Shown here: positions 10,040 to 20,286 of the stretch, one piece after another
Layout of the letters: every line of letters begins with the position of its first letter
How positions within the stretch are numbered: position 1 is the first letter of the stretch
Assembly: GCA_020744425.1 (NCBI GenBank)
Contig: JAGMUV010000004.1
Coordinates: 1,550,001 to 1,614,000 of the forward strand
Reading direction: 5' to 3'
From: Dactylonectria macrodidyma
Taxonomy: Eukaryota; Ascomycota; Sordariomycetes; Hypocreales; Nectriaceae
Length of the DNA: 64,000 bases
The notes under the pieces: model-generated
Told to the model about the DNA's origin: nothing
Database searches by the model: none
What the model saw: the letters and a program-made list of their open reading frames with translations, nothing else
Program-made: the position numbers and the translations under genes

Positions 10040-11063
10040 ATGACTACGTACTTGATTAACGTCGACGGCCTTGCCTCACTCAAGGATAAAACCATTTTGA
10101 TCACTGGCGCAGCCACGGGAATCGGAAGGTCTGCTGTCCAGATTGCGCTTGGTAAGACGATGCTTGATAGTCAATCTGCTCCCTTTTCACTTGATGAGGA
10201 GATGACTGATATGTGAATTTTCTCTGCGCACCTGTAGAGAACGGCGCTAAGGTGGCTGTGGGCGATTGGAACGAAGAGGCAGCGGCGCTGATTGCACCCT
10301 TTGGGGATCGGGCACTCTTCAAGAAATGTGACGTTTCAAACTGGGACGACGTTTTGAGTCTGTTCGAAGAGGCGCACAGCAAGTTCGGAGTGCTTCACAG
10401 CGTCATTTCCAACGCCGGCATCAACACTCATGAAGGCTTTCTCTCGGATGAGCTGGATGACGAGTCGGGAAAGCTATTAGCCCCCAGCCTAAAGTCGATT
10501 GACGTAAATCTTGTCGGGCCCATTTACGTGACCAAGTGCGCAATTCACTTCTTTCGCAAATGGCCCGACGTGGCCTGTCAGCTAGTCATCAATTCTTCAG
10601 CTGGCGCCTTCTTCCCTGCACCGCCCATACATCTCTACTGCGCGGCGAAGACTGGATTGCTTGGCCTCATGCGCGCACTCCGAACCGAGACTATCAAGGA
10701 GAACATTACCATTAACACAGTAGCCCCGTGGCTAACCAGTGAGTCTACCTATCCCGCCTCTCTGCCAAAATCCCCCCCTTTCAGGTTACCTGCCGCTCAC
10801 ATCTGCATCTAGTCACTCCGATGGTTCTTCCTGACTGGCTGCAAAAATGGGGGCATCTCCCTAGAAACTCGACTACAGGCGTTGCCAATGCGTTATTCCT
10901 TCCAATACTCCAGCCAAAGGTCAATGGCAAGTCATTTTTCGTGGCCGGAGACCAGATCATTGATTTTGAGGATACGCTTTATAACGCTGAACCACAATGG
11001 ATGGGAGAACAGCTAAGCAGGGATGTACGCGCCGGTCAGAAGCTCTTATTGGGTGTCGATTAG
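10040..11063 (+). CDS. Short-chain dehydrogenase/reductase (SDR)
   Basis: NAD(P)-dependent classical SDR of 287 aa in three exons: 10040-10151, 10238-10738 and 10813-11063 (288 codons). Seen: the Rossmann motif TGAATGIG near residue 22, an acidic pair after strand 2 (VGDWNEE) that favours NAD(H), NAG in ISNAGINT, the catalytic Ser in NSSAGAF, and YCAAK as the catalytic Tyr-x-x-x-Lys. The C-terminal exon ends with the usual VNGKSFFVAGD. The start was set at the ATG 14 codons before the first strand (TILITG). Substrate unknown; it would oxidise or reduce an alcohol/ketone within the local cluster. No defects seen. Confidence 0.9.
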
Positions 11064-11283
11064 AATTGGACGGACTCGATGTTAAAACTGAGCGAATATA
11101 CAGTCTGCTTGCGTGTCACTACAGGATGCGGTCAACCCCACATCAACTGGTTTTGGGCTTCCCCCACATGGCACTTCAGGAATGATTATTAAAGACGGTA
11201 AATGGCGAAGAGGCTTGGGTTTAGAAGAACAGGAGAAGCATACTCTCATCAGTTCACCATCCAAATTGATCTCCAACATAGTC

Positions 11284-12988
11284 ATGTCTCAGATCAACCA
11301 TCCGCAGCTGGGCAGGGTGACGGGTACCAGCCAGGATGGCATCGCATATTTCCGCGGCATCAAGTACGCATCTCTAGCGTATGCATTTGCGGCTCCAAAC
11401 ATTTACTCGGAGCGTGCGGTGGACGGGCTAGATGCTACGCAATACGGGTGAGAGACTGCGCTTGGTTTGTGTATGGCTCTCATTCTCAAGTCTGACCACC
11501 ATATCAACAGGCCTGGTGCCCCGTCTCCAACCGCTGGGTGTGACATGGAACTCGGTATCCTTCAGAAAAGCCTGCTTCACGGTTCATTCACTACCTCTCC
11601 TACCGAATGCCTGAATCTTAACATTGCCATCCCCGAAGATGTAAAGGGGCCGCTTCCTATTTTCGTCTTCATCCACGGCGGCGGTTTCGCCATCGGCTCC
11701 AACCTGGCCACAGTATGACTTGACGCGCATTGTCAAACTCAGTCAGGATATTGGAAAACCGGTTGTGGGTGTTCAAATCAATTGAGAGTGCCTTCTTGTT
11801 GCACATTCTCGATTCGCCGTGCCCTTTCGTTTGCGACAGCAATTGGACAGAGTGCCGGAAGCGGTAAGTAGCTGCCCTTGGAACCGCTGGCGTGTTTCGC
11901 TAGCTAAGGACCTCCTCTAACCAACTGTTCAGTTTCCGGTACATTATATCTTCAGTCGAGCAAGCTGCTCTTCCAACAACTGGTCTCGATGAGCAGTACC
12001 TCTTTACTTATGCCGCCACTTCCTCTCCAAGTCGCTGACGCCATGTACAAGGTTGTTCTGGAGAGGATCCAGGTTGATGCATCTCAAAGCCCTGCAGAAC
12101 AGTTGAAACAACTTCTACTCGTCTCGAACGAGTTGACCCTAACCCACGTCGGCCCTGATGTGACGCTTCACCCAGTCATTGACGGAGAGATCGTCAGGTC
12201 AAAGCTATCAAGCACTCAATGGGGCTCTGCAGATGTGTCGAGTGTTATCCCCGGAACGAATTGGTGCCGTCGACTCTTGATCGGTGATTGTCAGCACGAT
12301 GTCAGTCACGTACACAGATCATCTTTACAACTGCGTCAGCTAATACGTGTATGCCTAGTCCACCATCATGAAACCCGCCTTCTTAGCACGAAAGGCGGGC
12401 ATAGCTAACGCTTTTAAGAAGTCCATGACCAACCATTTGCCGTCAACTTGGGCAAACAACAGCAACGACAGCACTCCTCTCCAAGCGCTTTTGGAAGCAT
12501 ACAATATTACGACCGAGACCCCGGACGATGAGGCACTCACAAACATTTTACAAGTGCTAAACGACGCACTTTTCTACACTCCCGTATTCACGATTGCGCA
12601 GTCATTCCCGCGGCGGTCGTTCGTCTATCTTTTCAACGAGCCGAACCCATGGGATGGCCCTAGCCGTGGCGAAGCCGTGCATATTTTGGATGTCGCATTC
12701 CTGTTCCAGAACTTCAACGAGCACCTAGACGCCAAGCAGGCAGAAAGCGCCAGAGAGTTCGGTCGCGATCTCATAGCGTTTGTCAACGGCCAAGAGCCCT
12801 TTCCTACTCATGATGCTCAAGCCGGAGGTGCTAAGGTGTACGGACCTCCGAGCAAAGCGGGTAGCGCATTCGTCAAAAGCAAAGACCCTGCTGATTACGG
12901 CCGTCGCTCTGCCAATTGGCAGCTATCTCAAGCCTTTGGTTGGGATAACCTGGCCTTTGCATTGTCCCTGTTCATTGCAGGGCAGTAG
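11284..12988 (+). pseudogene. Type-B carboxylesterase pseudogene with frameshift and internal loss
   Basis: Begins MSQINHPQLGRV and reads AYFRGIKYA and DATQYG; intron from about 11,449 to 11,510; then FIHGGGFAIGSN (oxyanion region). A one-base loss near 11,706 switches frame to PQYDLTRIVKLSQDIG; that frame hits a stop just after VGVQIN. The usual stretch between strand and nucleophile (YRLG to GFGGDP) is largely missing. The elbow then reads IGQSAGS instead of the usual GESAG. The 3' half, from SGTLYLQSSK to the stop at 12,986-12,988, is open once two introns are removed (about 11,872-11,932 and 12,300-12,359). Such a pattern cannot give a working enzyme. The nearest intact relative is at 52,117-53,916, but the two are diverged. 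Confidence 0.85.
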
Positions 12989-13701
12989 TGCTGAGCTTTG
13001 TGCAGTACAAATGTCTGCATAGACTCAGATCAACGTTGGGGACCTCACTATCTATCATATTCTATCTTCACTAGCAATGAAGCACCATTCATACATCTAT
13101 TTGTACTTGTACTTGTACTGCCTTTTCGCACCATCAAGGGATTCCAACTATCACACAGTCAGTGTTACTCCGGTGGGATGTCATTATTTAGGTGCTCCAT
13201 AATTCCACCACATGACCTAAATGAGGAAAGTGGGGGGAGATTTCGCTCTCTTTAAGGGTTAGCTTTGCCCCCAACATCACATTGTGGCGAGACGCCACTC
13301 CATGCCAACTGTCCTCTAGTGAGATTCATCATGCTGTCTCACGTTGGTCCTAGGTTATGCTTTTTTTACCATCTGTTGCACAAAAGAACGGCGAGATAAA
13401 ATCAAATAAAAAATAAAAGACTCAAGCAACATTGCCATAAAAACCCCAGAGTGATAAGTAGAGCCAGGTGCCTGGGAAATAGTAGGACCTTTTGCTTCTA
13501 GATAAGCCAGCTTTTCCCCTATCAGTACCAAATTATTACTATATCAAGAGTGTAATCAAGGCGCTTCATCGTTTACCTCACATTCTCCTGGAATTTTCAT
13601 GGTCAGCAAATGGTTACGGTAACAGAAGAGCCACGGCTAACGGAACGTACCTGGAACCTCTGTTTAGATTTCAGGGAGCTAATAAATTCTCGAGTCTCGT
13701 C
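12989..13701. other. Intergenic, no gene seen
   Basis: About 700 bp of moderately AT-rich DNA between two pseudogenes. Nothing recognisable on either strand apart from short A runs near 13,400. Confidence 0.45.
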
Positions 13702-14640
13702 TTAGCATGACCAGTGCTGAGCAATCATATCAACCAGGACCGCAGCCACGTCCTTGGCCATCTTGACATGGCCACAGATGTATAGATGGGCAGGCGAAGC
13801 TGATGGGTCACGGCCGAGGGCCTTATTGCTGCCGTGAGATACTGCGAGTTTAGACCTTGGAAGCGGATGTCGGCCGGCATCTCGTCGTCTTGAATCGCTA
13901 CCATCAAGTAGATTCTGCACGTGGAGACGGTGCTCGAGGACGATCTGGAGTAGTAGCGGGCTCCAAATGATCCAGAAGGACGTCAAACGGCAGCGGAGAC
14001 CACGTGGTCCCGTTGCTTGCCTTGTTCAGTAGCTTGGCGATATTCATGTCTGTTTGTCACCTGGTGGTGGAACAACTCCTTGTCTTCGGCGAGCCTTCCA
14101 ATAGAACTCTTTGCCTCCTCGGTTGGTGCAAACGGGGTGATGGCTCCGAGCGTGGGCCGTGAAATAGGACCGCGAATATCGACATAGTATCTTGCCATAT
14201 TCTCGCGCGTCGCAAGACTCGGCATCTCGCTCTAGCGTCTTCAGCAGGATGGCGCCAACAGCTGTCTCACTCTGTCGATGGGCGCGTAGAACGGGTTGCG
14301 AGCGTTGGACGGGCCGACCGTCATTGCGTGGTGCGTCAGCTTGGCCTCGTTTCTCTCCCCGAGGTAGAAGACCTTGGACTCGAACACAGGTCCGAGACTT
14401 CTTCCGGCTGCCACAAGGCGAAAGCAGCTTGGGCACCCGAAGAAATTTCCCGAAGATGTGGTCTTCCAGTTCGTGTACGGTAGAGTCGAGGCCTAGCTTC
14501 TCGGGGAAGATCCGCGCCAGACGCTTGGCGTATGTTTCGGCCGTCCCAGTCTGAGCCGAAGAAGATGATTGCATCCTTGGGTGAATCCTAGGAGTGAGAT
14601 TCGCCATCGTTGGCGAACTTGTCTTCAAATGCTCCCGTCT
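13702..14640 (-). pseudogene. NADPH-cytochrome P450 reductase relic
   Basis: Pieces of a diflavin reductase lie in the correct order on the minus strand. FMN-binding: AIIFFGS, then after a frame change QTGTAETYAKRLAR and STVHELEDH (about 14,575-14,455). FAD/connecting domain in another frame: VFYLGERNEAKLTHHAM, ARNPFYAPI, RYYVDIRGPISR, PFAPTEEAKSS and DKELFHHQVTNR (about 14,390-14,060). C-terminus: HLYICGHVKMAKDV, i.e. the NADPH-domain end, and LVDMIAQHW (about 13,800-13,706). Most of the roughly 700-aa family length is deleted and frames change repeatedly, so it is non-functional. A P450 lies in the same block, which suggests a former dedicated redox partner. Confidence 0.85.
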
Positions 14641-15615
14641 TGACTGCAGGCTTATCCTGCAGCAGTGTGGACTTGGACTTGAACTACTATGGATAAATGA
14701 CGAGGTTAACTAGCACCGCTAGCACTAGGGTCTGAGTCACCTAACTTATTGGACCGAGAGGCGGAATATCCCTAGTAGAGGCATGAAAAAAACAGCTGCC
14801 CCTAGGGAGCCTTGGATTGATGGGCTGACATTGTTGCTACTCCAGATCTGTCTGGGTCAGGTCATCTAGCATTCTGAAAAAAGTAGGATCAAAGAGGATC
14901 AAACCGCAGACACGTCTTGGAGTTCTTCTTCGGGGCGATGGGGTCACATATGTACTGACGTCTTTTTCGTCATGTTGTTGGGCATGCAACTATTTCTAGC
15001 CAGTACCACCCTTCCCCATGTCCTAATCTCCTACACAACCCCACATTCCCCGATGCTCTTGAACTTGTGAGGCCTGAGGTCTGAATTGGCGGAGGAGGTG
15101 GAGCACATTAGCCCAGCAACTTTGTATATCCTACATGGTACATATGTTAGCCACCGTGCAAACTGGCAACTGGGTGTCCTTCGAGACCCTGTGATATCGC
15201 CGACCCTCTCCCTGTGGTTAACCAATTTCGGTAAAGCTTCTGAAAAAGCCAGCTAAAAATCCAGCTAAAAATCCAGGGGTTGGACTAGGTCGTCCTTCCC
15301 CGCAAAGGGTTCCCGGGGTTCTCGGGGATGCAGCGACTGTGGCTCCGAGATTACGCAGCAGTGCCAGCCTCGCTAAGTGGCAGTCCCCTCGTTATTGGGT
15401 ACTAGAGTCGTTAGATAACTTACGTAGGTTATTACCTAACGCTTAACTTACCTACCCAGGTAAGCAGTGAAAGGGAGGCCGGCCTCTAAACACAGTTCCC
15501 TTCTTCCCCATTGGCTCGTAATTACTGTGATAGAAACGCGGGGTAATGCTTCAGCTACGGATTCTCGGGTAGTACAGCGAACCCCGGAATCAATCCGCTC
15601 CTGGATCCAGATGAG
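14641..15615. other. Intergenic and 5' region of the zinc-finger gene
   Basis: Nearly 1 kb without a supported gene. Around 15,395-15,465 the DNA is rich in short inverted stretches (TTAGATAACTTACGTAGGTT, ACCTAACG, CTTACCTACCCAGGTAAG). The rest is unremarkable and probably includes the promoter and leader of the transcription-factor gene. Confidence 0.4.
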
Positions 15616-18600
15616 ATGCTTTCGTGTCTCCAAATTTCATCATCATCATTATCAGCAGCAGCAGCAGCATCACGCCCGCAAATTACCGTTACAGTTACAG
15701 CTACAACTACAGCTACAGACACAGACACAGACACAGACACAGACATGGTCGGCTCCTCATTCCACATCTTCCGGGCCCTTCACCCACCTGGCAAGGCCAC
15801 TCAGGGAGTACATACCTGCCCGACCTGCTTCAAGACCTTCACGCGAAGCGAGCATTGCACGCGACACCAGCTCTCGCACAACAAGGAGCGGCCCTTTACG
15901 TGCCAGTTTTGCGGCAAGACGTATGCACGAAAGTAAGAAAGCTGCCAGCCATGATAAGTCGCTATAATCAAAAGAAAAAAAAGAAAAAAAACAAGGAAGA
16001 AGACGGTTAATAGTGTATTGAAAATAAACAGAGATCTAGTCAAGCGACACGAGCGGACGATACACGCAGACGAATACTCGAGGCAAATGGAAGCCAAAAA
16101 CACCCAGGGCAGCTCGAACAACGTCGACGATGACCATGAGCAGGATCAAGACCAGGACCAGGACCAGACGTCGCCGAGGCCAGAAAACCCACAATCATCC
16201 TCCACTTCCGATTCCATCACAGTGCAGGTCGTCCCGATGATGAGCCTAAATCCGCGCAAAAGGCCACGCCATGAAGCAGACGAAAAGGCCAAGAGCTCAG
16301 CGACCGACCCTCCCACGACGAGGCTGCCAGGTTCCATTTCCACAAAGGCCACAACCGTCGACGATACGCCAAACGTCGTCTCACTGGAAGAAATCTCGTC
16401 TGCGAATCATGGCTTGGCTCAGCCGAGGCCTTCGGGAGACGAGTTCGTTGGCCCCGTCGCGGAAGTCATGACCGCAGCCCCCTCAAATTCTGCGACTGTG
16501 ACTGTGACTGTGACTGAGACCGAGACGGAGGCTGAGGTTGAGGCGGGCCTCGACACCCTCGACACTGGCTATTCGCCCGTCCCGGATCCTCTCATGTTTA
16601 TACAGTCTTTAGATTTCCTCGGCAGCGACTTTGATGACATGGCGGGCGCATTCCACTTTGAGTCAGGCTCCGGGATGCCGCACAACGACGCGAGCTTTCC
16701 GTGGCAACACACTCCTTTTGCGCCTCTCGAGTTACAGAATCACATATTGGAGCAGCAGCAGCAGCAGCAACAGCAACAGCAGCAGCAGCAGCAGGGCCTC
16801 AGGTCAAGTGATGAGTCGCTACTGACACCCGAAAGCAGTGGCGGGGAGCCTGACCATCCTACCCACTCGGCGGGCGATTCTCCCGGTAGGCTGCCCAAGA
16901 TCCTCAAGGAGACACCCGCTAGTCTGCCGCGGATCCTGATAGACGACGATGCATACCGGCATCTTCAGCTTGATACCTGCTCGCGGCTGAAACAGTCCCA
17001 CGTCCCTATGCCTCTGAAGAACCCTTGGGAAGTGCAGCTTATGCTCAATGGCTACATCGACAGCTTCCATCGCCACCTTCCCATCCTCCATCTCGCCTCG
17101 ATGAAGCCGAGCCAGACGCCGAGCCCCTTGATATGGGCAATGTGCTGCATCGGAAGTCTGTACCGCCTCGATCGAGAAAAAGCACGTCGCTTCCATGCGT
17201 TGGCAGTCTCGATGCTGTCCTCGGATACCAATAACTGCCGGATTTTAGGGTCGCCGCGGTCCTACGAACGCCAACGAAGCATCAATACGGGAATGGAACC
17301 GCTATGGGTCATGCAAACTCGCGTGTTGTTATGCTTTTATGCATCACTCGGCGGAGACCACGACGTCGCGGTTGCTGTGTTCGACGAGCTAGGTCTCTTC
17401 ACAAGGGTTCGTACTGTAGTACCTTTATCTCCGAGCTGGTGAGCTACCTAGTGTGATCATTTGCTGACCATCATGCCACTCTTTCCTGCAGGATTACCGA
17501 CTGCGCCGAGATTACCTCCGACGTTCTCGGCCTCCGCGTCGCGATACCTGGGAGGAATGGATTGAGAGGGAGTCAATGAAGAGACTGCTATGCGCCATGT
17601 TTATGAAGAGCAATCTGCTCCTCATCCTGTATGATGTGGTGCCCGGGTTCGACACCAGCCAAGACCTAGACATTGAGGCGTTGGAGGAAGAACGGCTGTG
17701 GAATGCTCCCACTGCGGCCACGTGGGAGGCTATGCGACAGGAAGTCATCCCTTGCACCAAGAGCATACGTGACATCCTCGCCGATATGCTCTCCGAGATA
17801 CCACCAGATGAGGACGACGTTGCAGAGTCCTACGGCATGTCCGGGTTCACAGCTCTCGTCGCGGTGCATGCCGTCAACATACACAACTGGCATCTTTCCC
17901 AGGTCTCACGAACAATGAGAAGGGGGATGAAGACGGCGGGGATTGCGCCCAACGCCATGCTGCAGCACTCTCTCGCGGCCTTGACGAGATGCCGCGAGGT
18001 TCTGCGTCTTTCACGTCCCAATGGCGCCGAGCCCATGTGGGACGATCCCGAGGGGCCGCTGTTGTTCAACTGCGAGGCCATGCTCCGAGCCGCCTACGCT
18101 CGCCTGTTCACCGACGCCAGCTTGCCGCAGCGCTTCACCATTCTGTGCGCTTCCTCCGAGGACAGACAAACTGCCCTACGAGAGTTTGTTGAGGCCAAGC
18201 AGGAGCGCAGTGCCTTGATGACCAAAGCGGTTAGTCACGTCCTCGAGTCGATCCTGATTCCTATCAAAGTTGGTTATTTGCTGGTGCAGAAGACGGCAGC
18301 ATTCTCTTGGAGCGTCGAGACTGCGGTATCTGCATGGGCGTGTGGTCAATACCCCCCTTCCCCCCTCTCTATAAGTTGTCTCGGGAGGAAAAGCTAACTC
18401 GACATGTGTCTGCGACAGTCTTCCTCCTCTGCAAATGGGTTTATTGCATCGAAACGCTAAAACCTCAGGACGGTCCCAAAGACCTGGAATCCCGCCTCGT
18501 CTCTCAGGTGAAGACGGCTTTGCACAATATGGGGTGCGAGTACGAGGAGGGGCGCTCCCTGGCGGCGGCTCTTGGAAGAGCATGGGCCTCTTTCCACAAC

Positions 18601-18839
18601 GACGTAAGTGATGATCTACGTATTTCTCGGAGTCAGCGCATGTCCGGGACCGTTACTAACGGGACTGACAGGTCTGGGTGTGGGGAATCACCGCGCGGCT
18701 GGGACAGAATTTGATGGAGCTCGCGGAACTCTTCGAGTCAAGCTATGAGGAGCATTGTCGAGACGCGACGACGGGGTCGAATGAAGAGTGTGAAGACTTC
18801 GCGCCCCTCATCTTGGAGAGGGAGGGCCTTATAGTATAG
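15616..18839 (+). CDS. C2H2 zinc-finger transcription factor with fungal-specific TF domain
   Basis: Nuclear regulator of about 965 aa. Exons: 15616-15932, 16032-17406, 17492-18344, 18419-18603 and 18672-18839 (966 codons). An alternative in-frame ATG at 15745 gives 922 aa. Two adjacent C2H2 fingers: CPTCFKTFTRSEHCTRHQLSH, then CQFCGKTYARKDLVKRHERTIH, the second split by intron 1. A long acidic, Gln-rich linker follows, with a DQDQDQDQ stretch and 14 consecutive Gln. From about residue 430 comes the fungal_trans (PF04082-like) region: WEVQLMLNGYIDSFHRHLPILH, then SPLIWAMCCIGSLYR and REKARRFHALA. The architecture is typical of cluster-linked C2H2/fungal_trans regulators. It lies among accessory enzymes and is the obvious candidate local regulator; no binding sites could be verified. 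Confidence 0.9.
15706..15744 (+). repeat. Low-complexity (ACAGAC)n tract in the transcription-factor 5' end
   Basis: Imperfect repeats (ACAGCTACA, then ACAGAC units) code for alternating Thr and Ala/Asp if translation starts at 15616. They end exactly before the second possible ATG (15745). The tract may be untranslated leader or a length-variable N-terminus. Confidence 0.6.
16753..16794 (+). repeat. Polyglutamine (CAG/CAA)14 tract
   Basis: 14 Gln codons in a row within the linker of the zinc-finger regulator. Mixed CAG/CAA use makes it less prone to slippage than a pure tract. Similar tracts occur in fungal activation domains. Confidence 0.9.
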
Positions 18840-20286
18840 ATGGATGGTTAAGATAATGTAGAGTGAATGAGCACCGAAATGAGGACGATGGCCAAGTTAA
18901 AGGCGACTTTACTAGTGGCTAAATACGAGATATGTAGACACAGTCTAGATGGGACGATAAAGACAAACTACTGTACGATAACAGCAGATTTCTTAACAAA
19001 TCATACGAGTCTGCTTCTGTATTTGTCCAAGATTGGCCATTTGCCAAAGTACCGAGCCAAACTGCCGCCGGCATACAGTCGTGGTCACATTTACTAAGCT
19101 GAGGGCATGCTCCAGTTCCTGAATTTGCCCGCCATCTGGCACCTCATCACCCACTTGCCACAATGGGCAAGATGATGTGAAAGTCGCAATCTGAAGGCAC
19201 GACTTGCGGATTATCCACTTTCTACTGGGGAAATTCCCGCCCGAGGAAATCGTAGTGTGCTCTCTAGGGTAGGTGCTCCTCCGGGATGCATTGATGGCGC
19301 TTCGACATCAACAACCTAGGTGACTACACGCTGAATGGGCAAAGCAATTCTTAAAAGGCAGCTATAGATAGGCTTTCTCTCAAGTGAGCCTTGACCGAAC
19401 TGAGACTGTTTCCATAAAATGTCACGATTGGGGAGGAGCATTATGAATAATAGGTGGTACGGCTAGTTAAAACTTGCTCGCATTGTTTACGCCACTCGGA
19501 TTGTTACATCTCTCTAGTCGCGAAACTTTGCGAACGATATCTACAGAATGATACTAGCCGTATGTTTGATACACAAGTCTATAACCCTTAGGCTTTCTTT
19601 GCAAGTATTTGTTGCAACGAGGCGTGGGGATAATTCGGGTCCCCACTGAAAGGAGTATCTACATAGTCCTTAGAGGCCTCTCTTTCTCGACTAAAATTAC
19701 GGACGGGCGGAATGACCTAAGTTACTATTGAAAGCCAGCCGCGGCAGGAAGCATAGGAATATTGTGTTATGATTGATCTGACTAGCTAGAAAAGGGAAGA
19801 CGCCGCAGTCGGCTGTATGATTAGCGATGTCGGCTGTTGCCTTACAAATTAGGTGTAAATCGGGACGGTGGCTAAACCCGGATTGTACGGTCGGATCCAC
19901 ACCAACAGTTACGTAGCTGGTGCGCCAACCCGCAATGAGAAGTGTCAGATAGTGGGGGTTGACACACTTCCTATCATGGTTAAGCTGTAGTCTAGATCTA
20001 GGTCCGAACCCGGTCTTTTCTGCCCCCACCAATGCCGAGTTCTCTCGCATGGACCTATGGTGTAACTTAAGCGTAGAGACTAGTTACCCTATGATAGGAA
20101 AGTCGACCAGCCTCGAAGCCGCATAGCTGATGATCCTGGAAGGGGGTCTCTGTTTGGCAGTACCTCGTCGCTTTCTGGTCATATAAATGCATACTTGAGC
20201 TTTGCCCTACGGTATCCTCCAAACGGATATAGCCTCGTCTCTACTCCAGATACTCAAGGTTCTCCGGTGGCAACGTTCATACAACC
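18840..20286. other. Intergenic, 1.4 kb upstream of the flavin oxidase
   Basis: No gene or repeat recognised on either strand. The last 120 bp carries a TATAAA (20,182-20,187) that could be the core promoter of the oxidase gene. Confidence 0.45.
20182..20187 (+). promoter_or_regulatory. Possible TATA box of the VAO-family oxidase gene
   Basis: TATAAA stands 100 bp before the start codon at 20,287, at a plausible distance for a fungal core promoter. There is no other support. Confidence 0.3.
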
